From: Amoebidium appalachense
Lineage: Eukaryota; Ichthyosporea
Assembly (NCBI GenBank): GCA_963693365.1
Contig: CAVNZM010000017.1
Location: 5,146,001 to 5,210,000, forward strand
Direction: 5' to 3'
DNA length: 64,000 bases
In this document: positions 13,101 through 23,147 of the stretch, piece after piece
Layout of the letters: each line of letters opens with the position of its first letter
How positions within the stretch are numbered: the stretch's first letter is position 1
Program-made: the position numbers and the translations under genes
The notes under the pieces: generated by a model
The model's input: only the letters and a program-made list of their open reading frames with translations
Told to the model about the DNA's origin: nothing
The model's database searches: none

Positions 13101-14121
13101 GATACAGGCCTCCCTCCACTACCCCACGGGCCACAACTTGGCCATCTGTGGCACTCTCAATCGTACACTGTCGACCGTCGGTGATGCCTCTTAACCCGTG
13201 CTTGCCGGCGCTTGAAGCCGACATCACGTTAGTTCCAAATGCTGGCACGTACAGCACATTCTGCAGTCTAAATGTCATGCTGTTGCCCTGGAACTCACTT
13301 GTTAATCTTACGACGCCTATTCCTAGCGCCATCACACCCGGGGTGTTACCCAGAGCGACGGGTTTGGGTGTGATCGACCGGAAGTCTTCCATCCAGTCCT
13401 TTCGGCATGTGACATGGGAGGTTGCGCCGCAGTCCCAATACCACTCAGTTGAAGAAGGGAGTCCGCTGTTTACCGCCATGGCGAGTATCTCCTTGGAAGC
13501 TCCGTTCTGCTTCGCCTTGTCGCCGCGATTGCCGCCCTTCTTCTTCTTTGGACACTGTGACTTGTAGTGCCCAAACTTGTGACATTTGTAACACTCCACC
13601 TTGGATATGTCAGTCACGCGCGGCTTGCCGGTGTCCTGTCGTGGCGTACCGCCGCGCCCTTGGGTGCTGGTCATCATCACCCGCTGCTGTTCCCTTGCAG
13701 CCTCGTTCTCCTCAAAACCACGCAGCTTGGCGATTATCTTTTCCATTGTCTTCTCAGCTGCTGGTAAAGCTTGAATGGTCCTAACGTCGGTGCGGAATCG
13801 GTCGTCAGCGCCTACACCGTCCAGGAATTTCTCGGCAACCATGTCCTCACTAACTCCATTGGGATCGATATGAAGAAGATCCTGCACAATGCACTCCAGG
13901 CGGGCCGCATACTCCAGCACGCTTTCCGTCGGCATCATATCAGCACGCCAGAACTGTTGAATCAACATTCTCTTGTGCTCATCTGTGTTGCGCGCAGCGT
14001 ATGATGCTACCGTATCCCATATGTCCTTGGGATTTCCTACGGCAATAGCTCGCCGACACAGGCTTGCAGGTACATCACCTAGTGTCTCCACCAGGTAGGA
14101 AGTCGCCTTCTTCTGATCCAA
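10171..14121 (-). CDS. copia B Gag-Pol polyprotein
   Basis: One uninterrupted frame of about 1315 codons. Residue positions count from the TTG-side end at 14121. Gag: UBN2/copia type, zinc knuckle CX2CX4HX4C at 177-190. Protease: Asp-Cys-Gly-Ala at 230-233, where Ser or Thr is usual in the middle. Integrase: HHCC (His378, His383, Cys413, Cys416) and DDE at Asp444, Asp509, Glu545. Reverse transcriptase: QIDIVTAFLNGD near 907, LYGLKQAARCW, and VHVDD near 992. RNase H: GFTDSDYAG near 1166, SSTEAEY, YADNQAS and KHIDVQYH. It ends at a stop just below 10171. The true start is further upstream in another frame (14315), because one base appears to be missing near 14119. Apart from that break all enzyme motifs look functional. 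Confidence 0.93.
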   Translation of the reverse strand: MDQKKATSYLVETLGDVPASLCRRAIAVGNPKDIWDTVASYAARNTDEHKRMLIQQFWRADMMPTESVLEYAARLECIVQDLLHIDPNGVSEDMVAEKFLDGVGADDRFRTDVRTIQALPAAEKTMEKIIAKLRGFEENEAAREQQRVMMTSTQGRGGTPRQDTGKPRVTDISKVECYKCHKFGHYKSQCPKKKKGGNRGDKAKQNGASKEILAMAVNSGLPSSTEWYWDCGATSHVTCRKDWMEDFRSITPKPVALGNTPGVMALGIGVVRLTSEFQGNSMTFRLQNVLYVPAFGTNVMSASSAGKHGLRGITDGRQCTIESATDGQVVARGVVEGGLYRLLVKPVCESVNMVTTAVGSSGGNTVCEPVKGSASLWHRRFGHVATNTLQKMAKENIVEGLCIDCKPQDDGVCEGCARGKQARLSFSKLPRKTAPAKLDRVHSDVAGPFNKESLQGSKYYVTVTFIDDKTRFTTVYFMKHKSQVHTYFKKYKAHVEKQHGASIKILRSDNGGEYTSTEFKSFLEACGIEHEATVPYTPEQNGVAERANRTIVETARCMLQSAGMSMGFWQLAVQAAVYIKNLTPTTVLGGMTPWEAWYGEKPDVSHLRVFGSKAFVHVPKDERRKLDAKSRECKFVGYTGDSKTYLLWDTEARKTIVGRDVVIDESCTPKAGIPVMQDEPMELLMHKPIGNQQSLESRDPISAKKQHSFRKPTIGTDSGYDSDAIGDGAGEDSGDSDAAGSGDEEDSAELQVFATRSAYPSMTTRRGGTYGINAGVVEYRDSISMAIESADSNEDDPVTLEEAISRPDGAKWKAALDEEYESLVKNGTWSLVPLPPGRRAVSFKWVFKMKRNADGSVERYKARGVARGFSQQEGIDYEETFAPVAKFTSFRLLFAMAAAENMHLTQIDIVTAFLNGDIKEELYMQQPRGYEVPGKEDYVCRLHKSLYGLKQAARCWNEKMHEAMVDLGFTRVEADRCVYFKVNGSGKTVVAVHVDDMLVAAWTDDLIQEFVRQVGTKFSVKVIGEPKLLLGVQVSRDAATGDIKLSQETYIKSLMRRFNMVDCKAKSTPLPERCVLSKAMSPASEEERVAMRQVPYARAVGSLMYAMVATRPDIAQAVGELSKFVSNPGLQHWDAAKHLLRYLKGTTNYGIVYRGGRGGSTTVEGFTDSDYAGNSDDRKSTSGYIFTANGSAISWGSKQQKTVATSSTEAEYMATCLAVKEAKWLRQLLGQLGYDMSEATIIYADNQASIKLARNPMLHNRSKHIDVQYHYTRECVENGDVELVYCSTNSNVADMCTKALGRLELVQHRQAIGMAE

Positions 14122-14315
14122 GGGTCGATCTCCACCGGAGGTTGCTCCACCGGTTCGCCGTCCTCTCCTATCACTTCAGGAGCCACGTCTTCAATCGTGT
14201 ACCATAATTCCTCGCCCTCGAGGAAGCACTTCATGCGCATGGCCCACATTGAGTAGGAGATTTTGCCCTTGCCTTCTCCTTCATACATGGGAACTGGACA
14301 TTTTGCTCTTCCCAT
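14122..14315 (-). CDS. copia B Gag N-terminus, one-base frameshift to the main frame
   Basis: ATG at 14315 opens a frame with the copia Gag start pattern: a short leader, then YSMWAMRMKCFLEGEELW. After an Ile-Asp-Pro-Trp stretch it leaves the frame of the large ORF. Reading GATCAG in the other frame continues the Gag domain without a gap. A single missing G in the run near 14118-14120 explains this. The break could be a real mutation or a sequencing error. The first 65 residues here would complete a polyprotein of about 1380 residues. Confidence 0.8.
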
Positions 14316-14348
14316 CTTGTCTCAACAGTCGCTTGATCGTAGCGTTGT

Positions 14349-14363
14349 ACTGGGTCCGTAACC
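14349..14363 (-). other. candidate primer-binding site of copia B
   Basis: On the minus strand GGTTACGGACCCAGT follows the 5' LTR. It matches the complement of an initiator tRNA-Met anticodon arm at about 12 of 15 bases, the same tRNA region proposed for copia A. Confidence 0.4.
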
Positions 14364-14664
14364 GTAACTTAGAGGTTTCTCTGTGAGACTTTATTATTTG
14401 CTGACTTGCATTGACTGGCCCGCCGGGACCTTTATATACTTGTGGTCTGGCTCACTGGAATGTTACATACTATTCCCGATTGGTCTACCCGCCGCTATGG
14501 ATCTAGTCGCTACCAATCAAAGCACTCCAATAGAATTTTCTAGACTCTTCTAGATCTATCCTGATCTATCGTGAACCTATCCACCAGTTTATCCCGAATA
14601 TCTCGAATATTCCCGATCACTAGTGCTACGCTAACGCAGGGCATACCGGATGGCTATCCTGTTC

Positions 14665-14668
<4 letters not shown>
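14363..14668 (-). repeat. 5' LTR of copia B
   Basis: Matches 9732-10037 with an offset of 4631. The terminal base is G where the 3' copy has A, so the canonical CA end is altered here. The TATA box corresponds to about 14432-14439. Confidence 0.92.
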
Positions 14669-14709
<41 letters not shown>

Positions 14710-15176
14710 CACACACATCCATCCCCGTCTCCCCGTTCACCGTCAGACCACACATGCGCATACATCCACTTTAGACTCCTTTGAGATCCGGTTGCATGTC
14801 CGTACATGTCCCGTGATTTCTTGCTGTCGGCGTAGTAAGGGTCATGAGATATTGGCGTGTTGAGTTACACTACACAGACAATTGCACTGTGCAGTTCTGA
14901 GATGGCCCAATGAATACAATTCTAGTAGAACCTGCATGATGTTGCAACGCAGTGGGGGGGCAGTGAATATGTCCCTATGTTTCTTTCTTTTTTCATAGTA
15001 TTTATTTTTTATTGTCATTCTATAAAGAGTTTTTATTATTGAGGGGGGGAGGGGTGGGGTGGGGGCCGGCGGCGGGGGGGGGGGGGGGGGGGGGGGGAGG
15101 GAGGGGGTTGAGCCGAGAGTGTTGGCACTTCAATATTACTCCCCACGTATACACATAGACCTTCAAGCAACCGAAA

Positions 15177-15212
<36 letters not shown>

Positions 15213-15435
15213 ACACACACACCCAACCCCACCCTTTCTCCTGCCTACTTTGTCACTCTGTATAGTTATGGTGATTTTATGGCAAGATCCCCCCCCCCCC
15301 CCCCCCCCCCCCCAAACCCCACCCATTAAAAAAAACCACCCGGGGCACCACTCGTGTATACGTACTATCCCCTTCCCCCCTGGCGGCCGGCAGTAAAAGC
15401 ATTTGGGATTATAGAACCCCCCCCCCCCCCCCCTC

Positions 15436-15474
<39 letters not shown>

Positions 15475-15757
15475 CCACGCACGCACGCACACGCGCACAC
15501 ACACGCACGCACACGCACACGCACACGCACGCACGCACACACACACACGCACGCACACGCACGCACACACACACACACACACACATAGAGAGAGAGAGGG
15601 GGGGGGGAGAGAGAGAGAGAGAGAGAGGAGAGAGAAGGAGATACAGGGAGAGAGTAAATGGGGGGGGGGAGGAGGAGGAGAGAGAGGGAGAGGACAGAGG
15701 GTTAGGGAGAGGGAGGGGGGGGGGGGGGGGGGAGATAGAGAGAAAGCTGACAGATAG

Positions 15758-15960
<203 letters not shown>

Positions 15961-16151
15961 TAACCACTTGATCGCCGGACACACACAGACACGAACAAGC
16001 ACGTGGTGGCTCACACACAGAGAGAGACACTGGCAAATATGCACATATATAAAGTAAATGGTTCTGTGGTCTTAAGCTTGCATAAAGAATATGATCCTAC
16101 AGACCGAGCCACACACACAGGTGTCTTCATCGATGTACTGTGACGCAGGAA

Positions 16152-16560
16152 AGGACCCAACCACATCGGCAAAGTCAACTTGCAAAAAGCAGAATTATTC
16201 TGCAAAAGCGGAATTATTCTGCAAAAAGCCGAATTATTCTGCAAAAGCAGAATCACTCTGCGTGTAGCAGAATCACTCCTGCTTTTAGCAGAATCATTCT
16301 GCTTTCGACAGAAGAATAATTCTGCTTTTAGCAGATTGATCCTGCTTTTAGCAGATTGATTCTGCTTTTAAAAAGAAAGCAGATTGATTCTGCTGTTTGC
16401 AGAGTGATTCTGGTTTTAGCAGATTGATTCTGCGTTTGCAGAATGCAGAATAATTCTGCTTTTCGCAGAATGCATGATTCTGCTTTTTGCAGAATGATTC
16501 TGCTTTTTGCAGAATAATTCTGCTCGGAGCAAGTTGACTCAGCTGATGTGGTTGGGCCCT
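16152..16560. mobile_element. fold-back element 1, built of about 16 small palindromes
   Basis: The ends are inverted: AGGACCCAACCACATCGGC on the left and the reverse complement of AGGGCCCAACCACATCAGC on the right, each followed inwards by GTCAACTTGC. Between them lie about 16 units of the type GCAGAAT-N-ATTCTGC. Spacers are A-rich on the left and T-rich on the right, so the whole element is one large imperfect inverted repeat. CAGGAA flanks it on both sides (16146-16151 and 16561-16566). The uninterrupted CAGGAA at 8462-8467 in the paralogous block is the empty site. It has no coding capacity, so it is presumably mobilised in trans. Confidence 0.88.
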
Positions 16561-16818
16561 CAGGAACCAACTGAGACCCAATTGGACATGTGTGGCAGCG
16601 GTTCACATCGTGGAAAAAAACACCTGTTGTCGTTTTATTTATTATAAAGTTTTATGCCACAAATAGGCTATGATCAGTATAGGGCATAGCAAGTTATTTT
16701 GAAGTATCATCATGATTACTTACTAAATCTTAGACTACTAGATTTTCAGGTATTGAGTTTTCTATTCTGGTGTTTTGTTTCTTTTTTACTTGCTTTCCTT
16801 TTTTTCGGAGGTGAGGGG

Positions 16819-16857
<39 letters not shown>

Positions 16858-17172
16858 TCGGTCGAGGAGGGTATACTTGATGTCGACATGCCGCCCAGGT
16901 TGTGGTTGCCAAGTTTTCAACTCAGAGCAATCCGAATAGTCTGGTTTTTCCATATCATATTCGGAATATCTATTACGCATGTGTGCATTTGCTATTTTTG
17001 TTTTGCTAGGTGAGTTGGGCATAGGGGTACGAAGGTTTTGGCAGGAGGGGAGGGGGAGAGGGGGGGGGGGGGGGGGGGAGAAGGATATCGGAGAGAGCCT
17101 GCGGCCGGATCATGTTTGATCCCTATCTAACTAACTTTTATTTTTAAGCACAGCACCAGGCATGATGCATAT

Positions 17173-17500
17173 GGAGCGGAACAAAATGATCTGTTTTAAG
17201 CGTGCCCCCTTGTTGCATCGACACCAAACGATGTAATTACGAGTGGCTCACATGTGTTGCAAGAAACAACATGCAGCAGCCTAATGCATCATACATGCAC
17301 AATGCTACAAGTACAACACACAAAACGCTGTTGTTTGGCTTTCACATATACAAGTACCGTGGGCCAAGATATAACTACAATGCCGTATGCTATAAAGACT
17401 CGTGGCGGTGTGGCAACCAACAGACAAGGTCCGGCACAAGAGAAGTCTTGAAATGGGATCATCCGCATGCCGGGTTTCGTGTGAGTAAGTGTGAGAAAGG
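17173..17500. other. unique stretch, no convincing gene
   Basis: About 330 bases of non-repetitive DNA. Short open frames exist on both strands (for example 17202-17513 plus), but none has recognisable similarity or supporting splice or promoter signals. Confidence 0.5.
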
Positions 17501-17704
17501 AGTGAGTGAGTGAGTGAGTGAGTGAGTGAGTTGTGTGTGTGTGTGTGTGTGTGTTGTGTGTGACTGTGTGTGTGTGTGTGTGACACTGTGTGTGTGTTTG
17601 TGTGTGTGTGTGTGCGTGTGTGTGCGTGTGTGTGTGTGTGTGCGTGCGCGCGCGCTCACTTGTATATTTGTGTGTGTGCGTGTGTGCGCGTGTGTGTGCA
17701 CGTG

Positions 17705-18191
17705 AGGGCCCAACCACATCGGCTGAGACAACTTGCTCCGAGCAGAATTATTCTGAAAAAAGCAGAATTATTCTGCTTAAAGCAGGATTGTTCAGCAAAA
17801 GCATAATTATTCTACAAAAACAGAATTATTCTGCAAAAGCAGAATTATCCTGCTGAAAGCAGAATTTTTCTGCTGAAAACAAAATTTTTCTGCTAACAGC
17901 AGAATCAATCTGCTAATGCGGTCGAAAGCAGAATAATTCTGTTTTTTTTTTGCGGAATAATTCTGCTTGAAGCCGAATTATTCTGCCAGAGGCAGAGGCA
18001 GGGTAATTCTGCTTTTGCGGACTAACTCTGCTAAAAGCAGAATATTTCTGTTAAAAGCAGAGAGATTATGCTTTTGCAGAGCAATTCTGCTATTTGCAGA
18101 ATAGCTACGCTTTTTGCAGAGCAATTCCGTTTTTTCAGAATAATTCTGCTTTTTTGCTATGTAGTTGACTCTGCCGATGTGGCTGGGCGCT
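17705..18191. mobile_element. fold-back element 2
   Basis: Left end AGGGCCCAACCACATCGGC, right end the inverted GCCGATGTGGCTGGGCGCT. The interior again consists of GCAGAAT/ATTCTGC palindromes with A-rich or T-rich spacers, about 487 bp in total. It sits in a GT/GAGT-rich region. The 6-bp flanks (CACGTG and TGTGTG) do not match, so the target duplication is not visible. Confidence 0.82.
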
Positions 18192-19283
18192 TGTGTGTGT
18201 GTGCGTGCTGTTATCCATGCGAGAGCAACAGAGAGAGAGCTGGGGCTTGCCCTCGAGTTGTGGGGAGACAATGTGCTCATTCGAGAGCTCGCTCTTGAGC
18301 TCAAATCTTTCCCCACGTGTACACCAGGCTTAACTCATTTTTTTATTTTATCCCGTTTTGTTCCCGGAGGTGGACCCCTTGGGGCCCTCATGGGGAGCTA
18401 CCGTCTTCCACCCAGCACCGACAGTACTCTAGCTAGGGTGCTACGGTATTATTAGCTGAGCTTACACACCCTTAACAATCCGAACTATTTGCACACACTT
18501 AGCCCAAGGTATTCACCCCAGCCACGCCGGTGGGTATTAACTCTTAACTCAGGTTGCAGGCTAGTGAGGGCCTGGGACAGCTGTTTTGAGAAACGACGTT
18601 TGGTCACATCCCTTGCTCCTTCTGTGCCACCAAAGCACTTGTGGGCGCGTGATGCCAAGCGACTCGTCAACCTCATGCTGTGACCTCGAGCTAGCATCCT
18701 GTGATTATGGCACCCATCCCAATATATAGTAGGCTATGGGTCACCCTAATTAAAACGCAGTGCAACGCGTTCTCCTTACCAAAAACACATACTGTCGAGC
18801 GCTGCGCCAACAAAACCTTCGAACTGGGGAGCGAAAAAAAGAGAAAGGTGACAAAAAACGACGCCCAGATTCTGAAGGGGCCAGCCGCAAGTTGCATATA
18901 TTTGCATACTTGAAAGTTTAATAAGGTGCCGGGGCTCCCTCCAGACTGATATCGATGATCGAACAGTCAAAAACGGAGTCAAAAAATGATCCAAAAACAC
19001 GTCACCACCCTGTTTGTACGCCCAACACAGTCGGACTGCAGCTTGGCCAGGTCGGCCAAAAAAGAGAAAAATAACTGTTGACATACTTCTCTAACGGGGG
19101 GCACCACGAAACCCTGGGTGGCGGCGGCTCTATAAGACCACAGCAGGGGTCTCAGCTAACTGACATGTCAATTTTAGTCGATTTTTTGGCCGAAATGTCG
19201 ACTAAAGTTGACGATTCGCGGTCTTAGATCAAGAGATTCTTTTTTCTTCACCAACTTACCCACATGCCTTCCCCTGAAACCTC

Positions 19284-19318
<35 letters not shown>

Positions 19319-19356
19319 CTCTCTCTCCCTCTCACCCCGCCTAATCCCATCCCCCC

Positions 19357-19393
<37 letters not shown>

Positions 19394-19495
19394 ACACCCC
19401 ACCCCACCCCCCTGGCGGCAGCAAAAGGAACTTGGAAATGAAGAAAAATACATGGCAGGCCAACCATCCACACACACCCCGTGACAGATCGTCAC
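18192..19495. other. non-coding or unrecognised region
   Basis: Mostly ordinary-complexity sequence to about 19260, then poly(C) before the CGCA array. Small open frames at 18489-18683 (plus) and 18485-18697 (minus) overlap and neither is recognised. No TATA, splice or repeat evidence favours a gene. Confidence 0.5.
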
Positions 19496-19636
<141 letters not shown>

Positions 19637-19686
19637 CACATACACACACAAACACACACAAACACACACACACGCAGGCACACGCG

Positions 19687-19738
<52 letters not shown>

Positions 19739-19804
19739 CGCACACACACAGAGAGAGAGACATGATTAAAAATATGCATGTGCTACATGTGCCACGTGGG
19801 TGAC

Positions 19805-19933
19805 CTTGTTCTTGTAAGCACGTGCCCACTTTACACAGCTGCGGCTGGAAATTCAACCTGAAAATCATGCTCCGGTATACATCTGCATATGCACGTGGGA
19901 GTTCTAGATCTATGGGCTTTTCCAACTCCGTGC
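19805..19933 (-). CDS. candidate isolated exon, unknown gene
   Basis: On the minus strand a pyrimidine-rich CATTTTTAG acceptor precedes 129 open bases that end at an AAG|GTCACC donor-like site. The peptide reads IDLELPRAYADVYR and continues without low complexity, unlike its surroundings. The ELPR-Y...R...F...LCKVG spacing loosely recalls the GINS subunit Psf3, but the match is weak and no partner exon was found. Treat as a lead only. Confidence 0.25.
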
Positions 19934-20755
19934 CTAAAAATGGAGTGAAATGGAGATGGTCATTTGAAATGGACGCACAGCAAGCACAAAAGTTGACCAT
20001 AGAGACCCACAGTCCACCACACATCAACACCATAACACACAAACACACCCCATCCACCCACCCACACCATTCAAGCTCTCCCGTTAACTCCAATAAAAAG
20101 CACCAAACATACCACATTAGTGAATTTTGTTTTTTAGGCGTGCGCTAGCTTGATGACCCCCTTTATCACATTCTCGAGCTGTCTTCCTCCAACCGGTTCG
20201 TTGCGTTTTTTTTTTTAGTTGCCAATCCAAGAGCATTTCAAGGTGTTTGTGATTCGTTTATATGGTGGCGGTGGTGCTGGCGCCCCCGAAGCAGCAATGT
20301 GGGGCTGTTTTATAAGTTCAAGTACCGTGCACGTGGCAGCACAGGTAGATTCAATGACGTACTAGTATCATGATATACACACGATTCACTTGTCAGTAGA
20401 CACACGAACTCACAGAAATTGAGAAACAGATCTACATCATGACGCGCCGCTCCCCAGCTCTCCCCTTTCCTCCCACAGGCTCCCCCCCCCCCCCCCCCCC
20501 CCCCACCCCCTCCCTCCTCGCCATCACCACCAGCTCACCGCAGATATACTGGTTTTGATTGAGGCAGATTTTGCAGTTGTGGAATAAAGTGGGAAAGTGT
20601 TTGCGGATCGGGGCCTCCTGGGCACTGTACATGTGTATAAGTACACATGTATAGTAGTGGTATTTACTTCTGGCGTGCGCACATGTGCATCAGTGCATCA
20701 TGATGTGTCTGCATGTTGGAGGCAGGGGGAAGCTTAAGGGGCCCAGGGGGAGGAA

Positions 20756-20794
<39 letters not shown>

Positions 20795-20848
20795 GGAGGA
20801 ACGAGAATGGATGGGGATTCGGGCCTGAAACGACGCTGATTAACCTAG
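19934..20848. other. non-coding region with poly(C) and poly(G)
   Basis: AT-balanced sequence with poly(C) at 20483-20502 and a poly(G) run at 20756-20793. No gene was found. Confidence 0.5.
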
Positions 20849-20945
20849 TGTCGATTTGAGAGAGAGGGAGAGGGAGAGAGAGGGAGGGAGAAGGAGGGAG
20901 AGAGGGGGGGGGGAGGGCGGGGGGGGGGAGAGAGAGAGAGAGCCT

Positions 20946-20977
<32 letters not shown>

Positions 20978-20994
20978 GGACGGAGGGAGAGAGG

Positions 20995-21106
<112 letters not shown>

Positions 21107-21419
21107 TCAGATCTATAGTAGAAGGGGGTGCGCAGGCGCCCCAGGCCTAGGAGGGGAAGTGACCGTAAGAGAAATCCCCACAAGAGAGACTTATCTGAAA
21201 AAGGACCACAAACTAGAGACACGGAGAGAACTTAGCACACAGGAATAGGTGCGAATATGGTCACACTAAGTAAAGCTTTTCAGCGGGTGGCGCCGCTGCG
21301 CGCGCCTCTATTCACTGAAGTCAGTCTCTATTCATTGAAGTTCGTCAGCAACACAATATCTCTATGCTGAGATAAACAGGCGATTATATCACCTATATAA
21401 AGCCACGGTTCCATCACCG

Positions 21420-22575
21420 CCCGCTGGCCTTTCCCAGCCGCCAAGTTGGGAGCCGGACCGATCGTTCCCGGGCACTTTTCATAGTTATTTCAACTCTTCG
21501 GCTGTTTTTGGTGCTATACGGGCGTTAAAACCCCGCAAGGCGTGCGGGCCGGATGCTCTTCCTCCCGTGCTTTTCAAGGTTCTTTCTCCCGTGCTTCCGC
21601 CCCGTAATCGTGCAGAGTCCCCCCCGCCCCCGCCTTTTGCTGTCCTTCTTAGTGAGTTTTTTTCGGCTTTTTTCGAACTCGGGTTTATTCCAAATTCGTG
21701 GCTTGACACAATCGTTACGCCCGTTCGTAAGAAGGTATCGCAGGGGGTCATTAACGACTTTCGTCCCGTCACACTTACCAATGTTTTTCGTCGGCTCTTC
21801 GAGGGTTGCATGCTTCGCGCGTTTAACACCGACGATTCTTTAAACGCCGTGTTCCGTCTTTCTTCCCTTCAAGGGGGCTTTCGTCATGCCTATTCGTGTT
21901 ATACTCACAGTCTGTTACTCCATGAATCCATTACTTCTGGCTCTCCACACGTTGTCTTCATCGACCTTAAGAACGCCTACGACACCGTACCCACTGGTTT
22001 GTTATGGCATAAGCTGGCTATGCGGGGCTTACCAGCCCCCTTTGGCCGTCTTCTGCAAGCGTTGTTCGATACCACTCGCGGACGAGCGGCGGTCAATGGA
22101 ACATTAACACCCGGTTTTTCCCGTTCCCGGGGTCTTCTTCAGGGGTCCCTCCAGAGTCCGTTGTTGTTTGACGTTTTCATTGACGATTTAGCCTGCGCCC
22201 TCGAACCCTTTGGCCAACTGCATACCCGCCGTGTACCGGGTCTCCTTTTTGCGGACGATATTGTTCTTTGTTCCTTAACCGAAGATGTCATGCACCAGAT
22301 GCTTCGTCAGGTGGATCAATGGTGCACCGAGAATCTCATGTCAGTCGGAATTGCAAAGTGTGCTACTTTTTCGAAGAACACTTCCTTTCGATTGGCCGGC
22401 CTTCCTATTCCTGTTCAGAGCACCTATGACTATTTGGGTATTCCTTTTACTGCACGGGGTATTGATTTTCGCAAGCTCCTCACGGCACGGATCACTCGTG
22501 CGAAGGGTAAGCTTCACATCGTGTCAAATATGTTTCAACAGGAGTCTGTGATCCATCCTGCGAACCTTCTTCTCT
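21420..22575 (+). pseudogene. LINE reverse transcriptase, N-terminal part
   Basis: Conserved blocks appear in order: DFRPVTLTNVFRR, QGGFR, FIDLKNAYDTV (first catalytic Asp), RGLLQGSLQSPLLFDVFIDDL, and FADDIVL near 22250 (catalytic Asp pair). The KCATFSK and YDYLGIPF segments follow. The frame is open until the inserted element at 22579. No convincing ATG is present; GTG at 21567 is only the first alternative-start codon. The catalytic residues are intact, but the gene is broken by the insertion. Confidence 0.85.
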
Positions 22576-22578
22576 ACT

Positions 22579-22938
22579 GGTTCGATTCGTGTGAAAAGCC
22601 AGATTGCCAGATTGCCAGAATGCCAGAATTTTGATGGCATTCCAGAAAGGCTAGATTTCGGTCCGGTTCTTGTAGAGCTAAAATCTAGCTTTTTGGGTCA
22701 AGAAGGCACTTGCCATTTTGCGCGGTAATAGAATACCTTGGCTTATCTTAATGAACAATAATAGTTTTGAAATAATATTTAAATAATTTTTATTTTGTTA
22801 AATGGGCATTTATTACCAAGTTTTATGCATTTTTGAAAAGCTATACTAATAAGGCAAAACGCCTAGGATTGGATACGAACTTTATATGGTGCTGGCACGG
22901 CCAATCGTAAGGCGCAGGGCAATCTGGCAATCTGGAAA

Positions 22939-22985
<47 letters not shown>

Positions 22986-23146
22986 CGCCAGATTCTGGAA
23001 TCTGGAAGAGGGGTCAAATTGAATCTGGCCTTAAAAATTTGTTTAAATTTTACGTTCCGATTCGATTGATCGACGAATAACCATTTTTGGCGAGGCGGCT
23101 TTTAATCTGGCAATCTGGCAATCTGGCTTTTCACACGAATCGAACC
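22579..23146. mobile_element. 568-bp TIR element inserted in the LINE, family M1
   Basis: Inverted termini start GGTTCGATTCGTGTGAAAAG, followed inwards by two or three tandem copies of an 8-bp unit (CCAGATTG). A 3-bp duplication ACT flanks it (22576-22578 and 23147-23149). Removing the element plus one ACT puts the LINE back in frame across the junction. The interior is AT-rich with a long poly(G) tract and no coding capacity. A diverged relative lies at 49280-49667. The 3-bp duplication does not by itself assign a superfamily. Confidence 0.88.
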
Positions 23147-23147
23147 A

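Larger units (their letters stand above)
9732..14668 (-). mobile_element. Ty1/copia LTR retrotransposon B, complete and young
   Basis: The element reads right to left: 5' LTR 14363-14668, primer-binding site, gag-pol, polypurine tract, 3' LTR 9732-10037. By eye the LTRs differ at one internal position (C/T near 9746/14377) and at their last base. Flanks of CCCCC on both sides (9727-9731 and 14669-14673) fit a 5-bp target duplication in a C-rich tract. The single polyprotein frame has one single-base break near the Gag N-terminus. It landed just upstream (in the gene's sense) of the copy D pseudogene, inside a CT/C-rich repeat. Confidence 0.95.

Noticed and set aside
16152-16560. CRISPR-like array of short repeats with spacers
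   Set aside because: Units are palindromes with 4-6 base A- or T-rich gaps, not unique spacers; the genome is eukaryotic; inverted ends and a target duplication show a transposon.
19805-19933. GINS subunit Psf3 gene
   Set aside because: Only a loose ELPR-Y...R...F...L-K-G spacing in one candidate exon; no neighbouring exon, so kept as an unnamed low-confidence exon.
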